A stretch of DNA of 64,000 nt from Oleidesulfovibrio alaskensis DSM 16109 (GCF_000482745.1 NZ_KI519494.1:186001-250000); one strand, 5' to 3'; positions 42,698-52,819 are shown, counted from the stretch's first letter. Notes: generated by a model from the letters alone, not told the origin. Translations and numbers: made by a program.

Positions 42698-43579
42698 CTA
42701 TTTGGCTGCCAGTTCGTTTTTCAGGCGCTTCAGGTAGCGGATGATGTCGTAGGTGCTGTCGTCGGTGTACTGGTATCCGCCGTTCTGCAGTTTTTCGAGT
42801 CCGGCTTTGTCGGCGTTGAACATGAGCATGGCGCCGGTGAACGCTGCTTTCAGGCTCTGGGGCAGGTCGCGTCTGGCGGCCATGGGGGCACCGGGAATCA
42901 GCTCGGACCGCCACAGAATGCGGAAGTCGTCGGCGGCCACCTGTCCTTTTTCAATCATGCGGTCGAGGTCGATGTTGTTGGTGGCCGCAGCTTCGATGGC
43001 CTTGTTTTTCACTGCCAGAATGGACGCACCGTGTGATCCGGAAAACTTGACCTGCTTGAAGTAGTCTTCGGGTTTCACTTTCAGGTCGCGGGCAAAAAGC
43101 ACGTTGGGCACAAGGTATCCCGACGTGGAATTGGGATCGGTGAAGGCGAAAACGCGTCCCTTGATGTCGTCAAGCTGCATCATGTCGGAATCTTTGCGCA
43201 CGATGATGATGCCGGTGTATCCGGGCTGCTTTTCCTTGTTCAGTTCCATCACCAGCGCCTGTGCGCCTGCCTTTTCCGATGCTTCCACATAGCTTTTGGG
43301 TCCGAAGTACGCGAAATCGATGTGCTGGTGGGCCATGGCGGTGATGATGCCCGCATAGTCGGAAGCGCTGAAGGCTTCCACCTCGATGCCCAGAATGTTG
43401 CGGAGGTGCTCGGTAAGAGGGGCAAACCTTTTTTTTATGTCGGCGTTGCCCTCGGTGGGTATGAAGCCCACGCGGATTTTTGCGGGCCAGTTTTCGGGGG
43501 TGGAGGCGGCCATGGCGGGAATGACCATGGAAACCAGCATGACTGCAGTCACAATGCCTACGATACAACGTCGGAACAT
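42698..43579 (-). CDS. phnD: Phosphonate-binding protein PhnD
   Basis: From ATG 43579 (GGAGAG upstream) this gives 293 residues with a signal peptide (to about 25, PAMAAS). The mature domain IRVGFIPTEGNADIKKRFAP and the HIDFAYFGPKSYVEA motif are typical of PhnD. The later DPNSTSGYLVPN and KFSGSHGASI motifs bind the phosphonate group. Longer in-frame starts at 43594 and 43633 lack support. It lies between phnC and phnE. Confidence 0.95.
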   Translation of the reverse strand: MFRRCIVGIVTAVMLVSMVIPAMAASTPENWPAKIRVGFIPTEGNADIKKRFAPLTEHLRNILGIEVEAFSASDYAGIITAMAHQHIDFAYFGPKSYVEASEKAGAQALVMELNKEKQPGYTGIIIVRKDSDMMQLDDIKGRVFAFTDPNSTSGYLVPNVLFARDLKVKPEDYFKQVKFSGSHGASILAVKNKAIEAAATNNIDLDRMIEKGQVAADDFRILWRSELIPGAPMAARRDLPQSLKAAFTGAMLMFNADKAGLEKLQNGGYQYTDDSTYDIIRYLKRLKNELAAK

Positions 43580-43636
43580 GTTTTTTCTCTCCATAGCGGT
43601 TAAAGGGGGCGTAAGTAATCTGGTGCCGGGCAACGG

Positions 43637-44464
43637 CTACGCACAGGCGGCCAGTTCTCCGAAGGCTTCGTTGATGCGCGCGCCGTAGATATCGGTAATC
43701 AGGTCGTCGGTAAGGCAGGATGGCGGGACATCGTGTATGATTTTTCCTTTGCGCATGCCCACGATGCGTTTGCCGTACCGTGTGGCAAAGTCGATGTGGT
43801 GCAGGTTGACCAGCACGGGTATGTGCCGTGTTTCATGAATCTGCATCAGCGTGTCCATAACCACCTCCGCACTGTGCGGGTCCAGACTGGCTATGGGTTC
43901 GTCAGCCAGAAAGATTTCAGGTTCCTGCGCCAGCGCCCGCGCTATGGCCACGCGCTGCTGCTGCCCGCCGGAAAGTGTGTCGGCGCGCTGAAACGCAAGA
44001 TGCTCAATGCCCACCTGCTGCAGACATTCAAAGGCGAATTCTTTTTCGTTACGGCTGAAGTGGCGTACCAGCGTGCAGCAGTGGCCGATGAACGAGCTGT
44101 TGAAACGCAGCCGGCTGACCAGCACGTTTTCCAGCACCGAAAGGCGGCGCACCAGATTGAATTGCTGGAAGATCATGCCCACCTTGCCGCGAACCTGACG
44201 TATGTGACGGCCCGAGATTTTGGTTATGTCTTCGCCGAAGAGTTCCAGCGTGCCGCTGGTGGGGCGTATGAGTCTGTTTATGCAGCGCAGCAGCGAGGAC
44301 TTTCCGGCACCGGAAGAGCCGATGACCGAGACGAATTCGTTGGTGTGCACCGTCAGCGACACATCGGAGACGGCCCGGGTGCCGTTGGGGTATATTTTGT
44401 TCAGCTGGTGTGCTCTGATGGCCGGTACCGGCAGCCGGGCGGCAGGTCTGGTTGTGTTGTGCAT
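43637..44464 (-). CDS. phnC: Phosphonate ABC transporter ATPase PhnC
   Basis: This 275-residue ATPase has Walker [10 protein letters not shown] (about 49-57), signature [15 protein letters not shown] (about 164-178) and Walker [13 protein letters not shown]. It is the first gene of the phnCDE import operon on the minus strand. The promoter must lie in 44465-44640. Confidence 0.95.
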
Positions 44465-44904
44465 GGCGCATTCCCTTTTTCAGTCCCCTGCTGGGGCGTT
44501 TGTCATTTTCCGTTGCGGGAATACTAGGCGGCCATTGTGGAGGGTCTGTTACACGTATATGCCAGACTCTTGACCGCGGCAGAACGTGCAGACAAATCGG
44601 ATACAGGTCTAAGGGGCTTTTTTTGAGCAGTTAAAACGGTGTACTATGCGCTTGTGACGGCCTGCGGGACATGACGGCGCGTGCAGGCGTGCTGCCAATG
44701 TGACAGCCGTGTGACCGGCCGGTGCGCTGCTGTCGGCGGCAGCAAGCCGCTGCCGGGTACACGGGGCAAGGTTGACACTGCTGCCGGTGCCGCATACAGA
44801 CGCAGGCGCACCGCCGGGGTGGTGCTGTCCGGCGGCGCGGTCTGCGGGTACTGCCGGTTTGCAACCATGGTTTTTTGTTTTTCCAGACGCACAAGAGAGT
44901 TGTT
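44465..44904. promoter_or_regulatory. Divergent intergenic region phnC / yhdT
   Basis: This 440-base region has no gene. It must hold the phnC promoter (minus strand) and the yhdT-panF promoter. On the plus strand TTGACA (44772-44777) with TACAGA 17 bases later is a modest candidate for the latter. I see no copy of the phnF palindrome here. Confidence 0.45.
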
Positions 44905-45264
44905 ATGAAAACGCGCAAGGACCGCCGGTTCACACAGGCCAACAAAGAGGCCGGTTTTGCTCTGGGGGCGTATGCTTTGTATTTTATCTGGTGGTATGTC
45001 TGTGCCTACGGGCTGGGTGACAGCGACCCGGAGCAGTACGGTTATGTGATGGGACTGCCGGAATGGTTTTTTTACAGTTGCATTGTGGGGTACCCGCTTA
45101 TCACGCTGTTGCTGTGGGGTATTGTGAGGTTGTTTTTTCGCGAGGTGCCGCTGGATGACGGTCAGGACAGCACCGCACAGGCTGCCGGAACTGCCGGGGA
45201 CACGGCGTATGGTGCCGGCGGCGGGGCGGGTGCTGTTGCAGACAAGGACGGTGGACAGCAATGA
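44905..45264 (+). CDS. yhdT: YhdT-like membrane protein (DUF997)
   Basis: This 119-residue protein (ATG 44905; an upstream ATG at 44875 is not supported) has two membrane segments (about 20-41: ALGAYALYFIWWYVCAYGLG; and 57-80) around the GLPEWFFYSCIVGYP motif typical of YhdT/DUF997. Its stop overlaps panF (ATGA), and the two genes are paired in many bacteria. A Gly/Ala-rich tail follows residue 90. The function is unknown; it is probably a subunit or stabiliser of PanF. Confidence 0.88.
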   Translation: MKTRKDRRFTQANKEAGFALGAYALYFIWWYVCAYGLGDSDPEQYGYVMGLPEWFFYSCIVGYPLITLLLWGIVRLFFREVPLDDGQDSTAQAAGTAGDTAYGAGGGAGAVADKDGGQQ

Positions 45265-46745
45265 GCGCTCCGCTGATGACTGCCATTCCTGTTGTGCTGT
45301 ACCTTGCCTTTTCGTTCGCGGTGGCGTTGTGGGCGCGGCGCAAGGCTGATTCGCAGGCCACATCACAGGGTGTTCTTGAGGAATATTATATCGGCGGACG
45401 CACCATGGGCGGCTTTGTGCTGGCCATGACCATCATCGCCAGCTACACCAGCGCCAGCAGCTTTGTGGGCGGGCCGGGAGTTGCCTACCGGCTGGGGCTC
45501 AGCTGGGTGCTGCTGGCCATGATTCAGGTGCCCACAACCTTTCTGACACTGGGTGTGCTGGGCAAGCGCTTTGCCATTGTGGCGCGCAGAACCGGTTCCG
45601 TGACACTGACGGATTATCTGCGGGCACGATATGCCAGCAATACAGTGGTCAATCTGTGTTCGCTGGCGCTGCTTGTTTTTTTCATGGCAGCCATGCTGGC
45701 TCAGTTCATCGGCGGGGCGCGGCTGTTTCAGGCTGTTACGGGGTATCCGTATGTGGTCGGGCTGGCGCTGTTCGGCATAACGGTGGTGCTGTACACTTCG
45801 GTGGGTGGCTTTCGTGCCGTGGTGGTTACTGATGCCGTGCAGGGCATAGTAATGGTGATTGCCGTGGTTGTGGTGCTGCTGGCCGTGGTGGACGCAGGCG
45901 GAGGCATGGCACAGTGCGTGGCCACGCTCAAGGCTATCGATCCCGGTCTGATTACCCCTTCGGGGCCTGATAATGCGGTGCCCAAACCGTTTATTCTTTC
46001 TTTCTGGGTTCTTGTCGGCCTTGGTGTTATCGGCCTGCCGCAGACGGCGCAGCGTTGCATGGGATACAAGGACGCGCGCGCCATGCACAACGCCATGGTC
46101 ATCGGGACGCTGCTCATCGGCTTCATGATTCTGTGCGCCCATCTGGCAGGCACGCTGGGACGCGCCGTGCGGCCGGACCTGCCTGCGGGTGACCTTGCCA
46201 TTCCCACGCTTATTGTCGACCTGCTGCCGCCTTTCTGGGCAGGGGTGTTTATTGCCGGACCGCTGGCCGCCATCATGTCCACGGTGGATTCCATGCTGCT
46301 GCTGGCTTCCGCCGCCATCGTCAAGGATCTGTATGTGCACTACCGGCTGCAGGGCGATGCTTCAAGGCTGAAACCGGTCACGATGAAAAAGATGAGTCTT
46401 GCCAGCACCGGTGTCATCGGTGTGCTGGTTTTTCTGGCGGCCGTGGAACCGCCCGACCTGCTGGTCTGGATCAACCTGTTCGCATTCGGCGGGCTGGAGG
46501 CCGTTTTCCTGTGGCCCATTGTGCTGGGGCTGTACTGGAAAAAAGCCAACGCCGCCGGAGCCGTGGCTTCCATTGTAACCGGTGTGTCCGTTTTTATCAG
46601 TCTTACGCTGCTCAAACCGGACATGGGCGGTATTCATGCCATTGTTCCCACCACACTGGCGGCGCTGGCGGCATTCATAGCAGGGGCCTGTTGCGGGCGT
46701 GCTCCCGACAGCCGGGTGGTTTCCGTGTTCTGGGACGAGCGCTGA
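45261..46745 (+). CDS. panF: Sodium/pantothenate symporter PanF
   Basis: This 494-residue sodium:solute symporter has about 13 membrane segments. Motifs include EYYIGGRTMGGFVLAMTII (about 36-54), SSFVGGPGVAYRLGLSW (about 64-80), the long VVLYTSVGGFRAVVVTDAVQ (about 175-194) and GPLAAIMSTVDSMLL. These match PanF, which imports pantothenate with Na+. It is translationally coupled to yhdT and followed by a strong terminator. Confidence 0.92.
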   Translation: MSAPLMTAIPVVLYLAFSFAVALWARRKADSQATSQGVLEEYYIGGRTMGGFVLAMTIIASYTSASSFVGGPGVAYRLGLSWVLLAMIQVPTTFLTLGVLGKRFAIVARRTGSVTLTDYLRARYASNTVVNLCSLALLVFFMAAMLAQFIGGARLFQAVTGYPYVVGLALFGITVVLYTSVGGFRAVVVTDAVQGIVMVIAVVVVLLAVVDAGGGMAQCVATLKAIDPGLITPSGPDNAVPKPFILSFWVLVGLGVIGLPQTAQRCMGYKDARAMHNAMVIGTLLIGFMILCAHLAGTLGRAVRPDLPAGDLAIPTLIVDLLPPFWAGVFIAGPLAAIMSTVDSMLLLASAAIVKDLYVHYRLQGDASRLKPVTMKKMSLASTGVIGVLVFLAAVEPPDLLVWINLFAFGGLEAVFLWPIVLGLYWKKANAAGAVASIVTGVSVFISLTLLKPDMGGIHAIVPTTLAALAAFIAGACCGRAPDSRVVSVFWDER

Positions 46746-46776
46746 CCGGCCACGCGCGGCAGAAAAGCGTAACGTA

Positions 46777-46821
46777 AAGCCCCCGCAGCACACGACAGAT
46801 GTGGCGCGGGGGCTTTTTTGC
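46777..46821 (+). terminator. Intrinsic terminator after panF
   Basis: AAGCCCCCGC (46777-46786) pairs with GCGGGGGCTT (46806-46815), followed by a T run. Confidence 0.88.
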
Positions 46822-46856
46822 GTATCAAGACAGACTGGCGGTTTGTGTTTACAGCG

Positions 46857-47762
46857 CTATTTGCAGGAAAGCTGCTCCATTTTTATGTCACGCAGCAGCA
46901 GGTCTCTGCGCAGCCCTGAAATCTGATCCGCGAGCAGGGCCATGCAGAAAATGAACAGACCGCCCAGACCGCCCACCACTGTGGCGGTGGTTATATCCAG
47001 CCCTTGTGTGGCAAAAACGTACATCTGGTTGATGAACGTGGCAGCGAACAGTATAAGACTGAGCGGCAGAAATACACGCAACGGTTTGAAAAGAGTGATC
47101 AGCCGCAGGATGAGCATGAGCGTGTAAAAACCGTCTCTGACCTGCTTCACGGTGCTTTTTCCGATGCGCTCATCAACTGTTACAGAAACGAACTGCACAC
47201 GGCAGCCCAACTGCAGCAGACAGACAAGAGTGCTTGTGGAAAACGAAAAACCGTCGGATGTGAGCGACAGCAGGCTGAGCATGAATCTGCGGCGGAGTAT
47301 GCGCAGGCCGCAGTTGATATCCGGAATTTTTCTGCCTGTGATGAAGTTTGCAGCGTGCGCCAGTACCCATTTGCCGGGCATTCTGACAAAAGGCACATGA
47401 GAACTTTTGTCCCGCTTGCCGATAAGCGCGTCCACGTCGTCGTCTTCCAGCCTGGCCGCCATGGCTTCCAGATCTGCAATGCGGTGCTGTCCGTCAGCAT
47501 CCATGGAGGCAACCCACTCGGTCTTTGCCGCCAGAATACCACGCTTGATGGACGCGCCGTATCCCATGTTCACCTCGTTGGTGATGACGGTGACCGCGGA
47601 GTCGAATTCCTGCAGGGCAGCCACAGTATCGTCAGTCGAGCAGTCGTTGACAACGATGATTTCCCATGCGTTTTCTTTGGCTTTGTTGATAAGCGGCGGC
47701 AGGGACTGGCGTAAGCCGGAAGCATCGTTATATGAAGGAATAATAATGGTTATGTTGCTCAT
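46857..47762 (-). CDS. Family 2 glycosyltransferase (DPM1/GtrB-like)
   Basis: This 301-residue protein starts MSNITIIIPSYNDASGLRQS. The GT-A fold motifs are VVNDCSTDDT (about 37-46) and DADGQH (about 90-95), and a conserved INCGLRILRRR segment is at about 150. The C-terminal part (about 215-285) has two membrane segments. This arrangement fits polyprenyl-phosphate sugar synthases, which load a lipid carrier for transfer outside the membrane. It is divergent from the flippase-like gene, with a 260-base AT-rich gap that probably holds both promoters. Confidence 0.9.
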   Translation of the reverse strand: MSNITIIIPSYNDASGLRQSLPPLINKAKENAWEIIVVNDCSTDDTVAALQEFDSAVTVITNEVNMGYGASIKRGILAAKTEWVASMDADGQHRIADLEAMAARLEDDDVDALIGKRDKSSHVPFVRMPGKWVLAHAANFITGRKIPDINCGLRILRRRFMLSLLSLTSDGFSFSTSTLVCLLQLGCRVQFVSVTVDERIGKSTVKQVRDGFYTLMLILRLITLFKPLRVFLPLSLILFAATFINQMYVFATQGLDITTATVVGGLGGLFIFCMALLADQISGLRRDLLLRDIKMEQLSCK

Positions 47763-48021
47763 GGTGCTGCAAGTTGTTGTTTTTTGTAGTGTTTTTTAAC
47801 TTTGGTATGTAAGTGGAGATTTGCGGGTTGTCAATCAAAACTTAAAATCTGTATCGGTATGCCGTCTGCGGTCAGAGGGCTGGTTGCTTTCACGTCTTTT
47901 ATCCTCTAAAGAAGGCCACTGCGCGTGTGCTGCTCCGTATGTTTTATGATGGCGCATGCGTACCGCAGCCTCCGGCTGCGCATTCAGAGAGTATATGGTC
48001 AAACATCTGTCCGGAAGCGGT

Positions 48022-48978
48022 ATGAGTGATCGCAAAAAATGGCTGGTGCTGCTTCAGATTGCCGTGACAGCCGGGTTGCTGGCCTGGGTTTTTGCCGGTA
48101 CTGACTGGCAGCCGCTGGCTGCATTGTTTAAAACCATTGATCCGGCACTGATGCTGGCCGTTTTTGTGCTGATCAACATCTGCTATCTGCTGCAGGGATG
48201 CAGACTGTTTCTGCTTCTGCCCAAAGAAAATCCCGGCGACGGGTCTGTCCGCTGCCGGGTCACTTTTTTTCCTTATCTGTATCACTTCTGGCGATCGACC
48301 TTTCACGATATTTACGTGCCGGGAAAGCTGGGCGGAGATATTGCACGCTTTGTCTATCTCCGGCGCATGGGGCTTGAAAGTTCGCGTCTGGTAGTGCCTT
48401 TTCTGGCCTTCCGGCTGCAGGGGCTGGCACTTTTGTGTTATGCCGCCCTGTTTATACTCGCCGAAGCTGTTTTTTCGTTTAACGCATGGTGGCTTGCGGC
48501 GGCAGCGCTGGCAGTTGTGCTTTGCTGCCGGTACGTTGCCGGTAAGCTGCTGATGCTGCCCGGCGTACTGCGTTTCTGTGCCCGCTTTCCTGTGCTGGAT
48601 GCCGTGGTGCACAGTACCCGCGCTCTTTTGAGCGATCCTGTACGACTTGTGCTTACGTCGCTTATCTATATTATTTTTCTTGCCGTCACAGTGCTGATAT
48701 ACGGACTTGCGGCGCAGGCCATGAATATCGTTCTGCCGCCGGACAAGCTGCTTACAGGAGTGCCGGTACTCATGTTTGCGGCTATGGTGCCGGTAACCAT
48801 ACAAGGGCGGGGGCTGACGGAATTTCTGGCCGTGGCCATATGGGGCGGCACCATATCAAATGAACAGATAGTGGCCACATGCCTGTGCATCTTTGGCTGC
48901 ACTCTTGCCATGCAGCTTTTGGCGGGCCTTTTCTGGGGGGGTAATGCCCTGCACAGCCGCGGATCTGCACCTTCTTAG
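48022..48978 (+). CDS. Flippase-like / AglD-type integral membrane protein (UPF0104)
   Basis: From ATG 48022 (GGAAG upstream) this gives 318 residues; in-frame starts at 47956 and 47995 are possible. About seven or eight membrane helices carry the lysylphosphatidylglycerol-synthase-TM/UPF0104 pattern, including FYLYHFWRSTFHDIYVPGKLGG-type (here PYLYHFWRSTFHDIYVPGKL, about 87-106), GDIARFVYLRRMG and MVPVTIQGRGLTEFLAV near the C-terminus. Members occur with glycan genes. The role in lipid-linked sugar handling is inferred. Confidence 0.85.
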   Translation: MSDRKKWLVLLQIAVTAGLLAWVFAGTDWQPLAALFKTIDPALMLAVFVLINICYLLQGCRLFLLLPKENPGDGSVRCRVTFFPYLYHFWRSTFHDIYVPGKLGGDIARFVYLRRMGLESSRLVVPFLAFRLQGLALLCYAALFILAEAVFSFNAWWLAAAALAVVLCCRYVAGKLLMLPGVLRFCARFPVLDAVVHSTRALLSDPVRLVLTSLIYIIFLAVTVLIYGLAAQAMNIVLPPDKLLTGVPVLMFAAMVPVTIQGRGLTEFLAVAIWGGTISNEQIVATCLCIFGCTLAMQLLAGLFWGGNALHSRGSAPS

Positions 48979-48995
48979 CAAACCGAAGGGTTATT

Positions 48996-49727
48996 ATGTC
49001 GAACGAATTTGATTCAGACCGTTATTCCACATACTGGGCCGAGGAATGGCTCGATGTGAAGCAGTACTCGCCTATCGGGCGGCATACCCGTCGCAAGATA
49101 ATGCAGCTTCTTGCCAGATGTCCCGCTCCCGACACGTTCGCCGACTTCGGTTCCGGCGAGGGCAGTCTGTTGTCCATGGTGCACGCCAAATACCCTGCTG
49201 CACGGCTTTTCGGGTGCGACTTTGCCTCAGAATCCGTCAGACGCTGCCGGCAGCGTCTGCCTCAGGCAGAGATCGTGCTTAAAGACCTGACAGACCCGGA
49301 GCCACCGTTTGCCGGGCGTGTCTCTGTGGGCGTGTGTTCAGAAGTGCTTGAGCATATTGAAGATGATGCCCGTGCGCTGCACAACCTGGGCACATGGGCC
49401 GAGCATATTATCATCACCGTGCCCGGTGGAGAGCTGGATGAGTCATCGCGGGCTGTCGGGCATCTGCGGCATTATACCAAAGACTCTCTGCGGGGGCTTG
49501 CACGCCGCGCAGGGCTTGAGGTGCTCCACCTGGAAGAATGGGGATTCCCCTTCAGCTACCCGTGGTACGCACGGGTCAGAAACAAGGCCGGTTACGGGAT
49601 GATGGTCGGCAGATACAGCATGCGCAAAAAACTGCTCTGCCATGCGTTGTATCTTCTCTTTTTCGGCAATGACCTTTTTTCTTCGGGCAACAAGCTGTTC
49701 ATGCTGTGCCGCGGCAGTAAAGCGTAA
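48996..49727 (+). CDS. Class I SAM-dependent methyltransferase
   Basis: This 243-residue protein has the SAM-binding motif DTFADFGSGEGSLLSMV (about residues 46-62), the acidic FGCDFASESVRRCRQ strand and GVCSEVLEHIEDD (about 110-122). It lies between the flippase-like gene and the asparagine-synthase gene with gaps of 17 and 5 bases, so it is part of one transcript. The substrate is probably a sugar or lipid-linked glycan, inferred only from its neighbours. Confidence 0.9.
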   Translation: MSNEFDSDRYSTYWAEEWLDVKQYSPIGRHTRRKIMQLLARCPAPDTFADFGSGEGSLLSMVHAKYPAARLFGCDFASESVRRCRQRLPQAEIVLKDLTDPEPPFAGRVSVGVCSEVLEHIEDDARALHNLGTWAEHIIITVPGGELDESSRAVGHLRHYTKDSLRGLARRAGLEVLHLEEWGFPFSYPWYARVRNKAGYGMMVGRYSMRKKLLCHALYLLFFGNDLFSSGNKLFMLCRGSKA

Positions 49728-49732
49728 CGGCC

Positions 49733-51622
49733 ATGTGCGGAATAGCAGGATATTGCGGCGCCTGTGGCGTTGCTGACACCACAGAAAAGGAACGTGCCGG
49801 ACGTCTTGAGGCGCTGCTGGCCGGTATTGTCCATCGCGGTCCCGATGATGCGGGCATTACCTGTGCGCATAATGTGGCCATAGGCATGCGGCGGCTTTCC
49901 ATCATCGACCTTGCTGGCGGGCATCAGCCCATGTTGTCCGGAGACGGCCGCTATGCGCTGGTGTTCAACGGCGAAATATACAACTTCAGAGAACTGCGCA
50001 GCGAACTGGCGGAGGCGGGATACTCATTCGCCACGGACAGTGACAGCGAAGTACTGCTCAAGGGGTATATGGCGTGGGGCAGGGGGGTTCTTGACCGGCT
50101 TGACGGCATGTTCGCCTTTGCCGTGCATGACAGACATGCCGGTACAGTGTTTCTGGCGCGTGATCATCTGGGTATCAAGCCGCTGTATTACATCCATTTG
50201 GGCGGGGTGTTTGCTTTCTGTTCCGAACCTGCTCCGCTTCTGGAACTGCCGCAGGTCCGCCGCAGGCTTGACCACGACGCGCTGGCAGCGTTTCTGAGCT
50301 TTAAGTATGTGCCCGCACCGGATACGTTTATCAAGGATATCAAAAAGCTCGCAGCAGGCCACACGCTTGAGTATTCGCCGCGCGGCGACATGTTGCGCAC
50401 GGAGCGTTACTGGCAGCTGCAGGGCCGCGAAGGCAGCAGTGATGCGGGTGAACTGGCTGAAAGACTGACCCGTGCGGTTGACAGCCAGATGGTCAGCGAT
50501 GTGCCGCTGGGGGTTTTTCTGAGCGGCGGCATAGACAGCGGGCTGCTGACATGGGCCGCCGCAGGGCAGGGCGGAGAACATTTCACGGGCGGCTATACCG
50601 TAGCCTTTGACGAGACAGGCCGTAAAAAAGGCCTGTGCGCGGGCGGTTCATTTGATGAAAGCCGTCTGGCCGCCCTGAGTGCCGCGCATCTGGGTGTGCC
50701 TCTTTCCAGCACTACGCTTGCAAGTCCGGCACAGGCGACACTGGATGACTGGATACGGCGGTTTCAGGAGCCGTTTGCCAATACCAGCATACCGGCCAAT
50801 TTTTTGCTGTGCCAGTGGGTTGCCCGGCACGTCAAAGTCGCCCTGAACGGTTCAGGTGCCGATGAGCTTTTCGGCGGGTATGACAGGTACTACGCCGTGC
50901 ATCCTCCGGCAGCCCTGCGCGCCCTGCACTGTGCGGCGCCGCTGCTGCGGCGTGTGGCGGACATGCTGCCGGTAGGGGGCGGAAAGAACTCTCTGGTGCA
51001 CCGTGCCAGACGCTATCTGGCAGGCTGTGCACTTGCCCCCGCGCAAAAACATGCCGGCAGCATCAGACTGTTTACCGATACCCAGCTTGCAGCCATTGCT
51101 CCCGGTGTTGTGCCGGCGACTTTTGTACAGGATGCTTTTGCCGGTGCGCCTCAGGGCAGCCTGCTGTACAAGGCCACATGGACAGATATGCAGACCATGC
51201 TGCCGGACGACTATCTGACTCTGGTGGACAGAACCAGCATGGCGGCTTCGCTGGAAGTACGTGTACCGTTTCTTGCCAGGGATTTTGTGCAGTACGCCTT
51301 TTCATTGCCGCCGGCCGCAAAGATTGCGGGGTGGAAAAAGAAAACCGCCCTGCGTGCGCTTGCCGCAAAGCACCTGCCCGAAGACATTGCACGCCAGCCT
51401 AAAATGGGGTTTGAATCGCCGGTGGGCCGGTGGTTCCGTGACGGGCTGGGTGAGGCACTGTGCCGGCAGCTGGCGCAAAGCCCGCTGCAGAATATTATAT
51501 CGGTACGGGGGGTGCAGGCGCTGGCACAAAGCCACAGCGCCGGTCAGGTGGACGCAGCCAAGCCGCTTCTGGCTTTGTACACCCTTGTGCGCTGGATGGA
51601 TATGTACAGGGTGGAACTTTAG
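49733..51622 (+). CDS. asnB: Glutamine-hydrolysing asparagine synthase-type amidotransferase
   Basis: This 629-residue protein starts MCGIAGYCGACG, with Cys2 as glutaminase nucleophile, and has glutaminase motifs HRGPDDAG and LVFNGEIYNF. The synthetase domain shows the PP-motif FLSGGIDSG (about 259-267) and NGSGADELFGGYDRYY (about 371-386). It may make asparagine, but in glycan clusters such enzymes (WbpS-like) amidate sugar carboxylates. Its neighbours are a methyltransferase and glycosyltransferases, which favours a glycan role. Confidence 0.9.
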   Translation: MCGIAGYCGACGVADTTEKERAGRLEALLAGIVHRGPDDAGITCAHNVAIGMRRLSIIDLAGGHQPMLSGDGRYALVFNGEIYNFRELRSELAEAGYSFATDSDSEVLLKGYMAWGRGVLDRLDGMFAFAVHDRHAGTVFLARDHLGIKPLYYIHLGGVFAFCSEPAPLLELPQVRRRLDHDALAAFLSFKYVPAPDTFIKDIKKLAAGHTLEYSPRGDMLRTERYWQLQGREGSSDAGELAERLTRAVDSQMVSDVPLGVFLSGGIDSGLLTWAAAGQGGEHFTGGYTVAFDETGRKKGLCAGGSFDESRLAALSAAHLGVPLSSTTLASPAQATLDDWIRRFQEPFANTSIPANFLLCQWVARHVKVALNGSGADELFGGYDRYYAVHPPAALRALHCAAPLLRRVADMLPVGGGKNSLVHRARRYLAGCALAPAQKHAGSIRLFTDTQLAAIAPGVVPATFVQDAFAGAPQGSLLYKATWTDMQTMLPDDYLTLVDRTSMAASLEVRVPFLARDFVQYAFSLPPAAKIAGWKKKTALRALAAKHLPEDIARQPKMGFESPVGRWFRDGLGEALCRQLAQSPLQNIISVRGVQALAQSHSAGQVDAAKPLLALYTLVRWMDMYRVEL

Positions 51623-51624
51623 CC

Positions 51625-52812
51625 ATGCAGATCAGCTTCATATCACACGAATATCCCCCTGTGAGCGGCGGCGGGTCCACGGCCCTGCACGAGTATGCCT
51701 CGGGGCTTGCCGCCCGCGGTCATGCGGTGCAGGTGGTAACCGTAGGCACCGGAGCTCATGACACCGTCGACACAGAGGACGGCGTGCAGGTTGTGCGTCT
51801 GGCTGCCGGCAGAAAAAGCCTTCTGGCTCCTTCCAAGGCGGAGCTGATACGTTCCTGCGCCGCGTTACGGCTCAAGTCCATGCCGCATTTAAGACGGCAT
51901 GAACCGGAAGTTCTGGTGGCTTTCTTTGCTTTCCCTGCCGGTTTTCTGGCAGCCCCGCTGGCTGCAAAGCTGAATATACCTCTGGTCGTTTCGCTGCGCG
52001 GCTCTGATGTTCCCGGATTTTCCGCAAAACGCCTCGGCGTGTTCGGTCCGCTGCTGCCGTATCTTTTCCGTCGGGCCACACGGCATGCTGCTGCTGTGGT
52101 GCCCAACGGGCGGCGGCTGGCAGACATGGCCGCACCGTATCTGCATACGGGGTCCCGGGTGCGGGTTATACCCAACGGAGTAGACACCCTGCGTTTTGCT
52201 CCGCAGGGTGCGGAGCACGGCAGCATGGGCGGCCCGTTACGGGTGCTTTTTGTGGGGCAGATGATTGCCAGAAAGCAGTGTCTGGTGCTGGCGCAGGCGC
52301 TGCATGAGGTGGCGGCGCGTGGCGTGCCCCTGCAGGTCAGTTTTGCCGGTTCCGGGCCTCTGGAGCAGGATATCCGCAGGATCGTTTCTTCTCTGGACCC
52401 TGTTGTCGGTGTGACGTTTACCGGCCATGTACCGCGCAATGCCATTGCAGACCTGTACGGCGCACATGATGTGCTGGTGCATCTGTCGCAGGCTGAAGGT
52501 GTTTCCAATGTCCTGATGGAGGCGCTGAGCAGCGGGCTGTGTCTTGTGGCCGCGGATACCGCCGCGGACGCCGCCATTGACGGAGTGCCCCGGCAGGCGC
52601 CCGCTGAAGACGGCGGTATCATACTGCTGCCCGTGGACTGCGGTCCTGCCGTTCTCGGGGCGACCCTTGCCGGACTGGCCTGCAACCGCTCACTGGTGGA
52701 GGAGCAGCAGCGCCTTGCACGCCGGACAGCTTTGAAAAACAGCTGGCAGGTCCGGGTCGGCGAGCTGGAAGACCTGCTCACCGGCAGTATTGCCGGTTGT
52801 CAGGCATCTTAG
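51625..52812 (+). CDS. Family 4 glycosyltransferase
   Basis: From ATG 51625, two bases after the amidotransferase stop, this gives 395 residues. The N-terminus MQISFISHEYPPVSGGGSTA is the typical GT4 start with a glycine-rich loop. VIPNGVDTLRFAP (about 188-200) follows, and the C-terminal nucleotide-sugar pocket is HLSQAEGVSNVLMEALSSGL (about 287-306), with the E-x7-E pair. It overlaps the next gene's candidate start region only slightly. The sugar is unknown. Confidence 0.92.
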   Translation: MQISFISHEYPPVSGGGSTALHEYASGLAARGHAVQVVTVGTGAHDTVDTEDGVQVVRLAAGRKSLLAPSKAELIRSCAALRLKSMPHLRRHEPEVLVAFFAFPAGFLAAPLAAKLNIPLVVSLRGSDVPGFSAKRLGVFGPLLPYLFRRATRHAAAVVPNGRRLADMAAPYLHTGSRVRVIPNGVDTLRFAPQGAEHGSMGGPLRVLFVGQMIARKQCLVLAQALHEVAARGVPLQVSFAGSGPLEQDIRRIVSSLDPVVGVTFTGHVPRNAIADLYGAHDVLVHLSQAEGVSNVLMEALSSGLCLVAADTAADAAIDGVPRQAPAEDGGIILLPVDCGPAVLGATLAGLACNRSLVEEQQRLARRTALKNSWQVRVGELEDLLTGSIAGCQAS

Positions 52813-52819
52813 GGAACTC

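Noticed and set aside
45363..46340. 325-codon minus-strand frame opposite panF
   Set aside because: His- and Gln-rich shadow composition, no family features.
47944..48804. Minus-strand frame opposite the flippase-like gene
   Set aside because: It has low-complexity basic shadow composition, while the plus strand encodes a coherent membrane protein.
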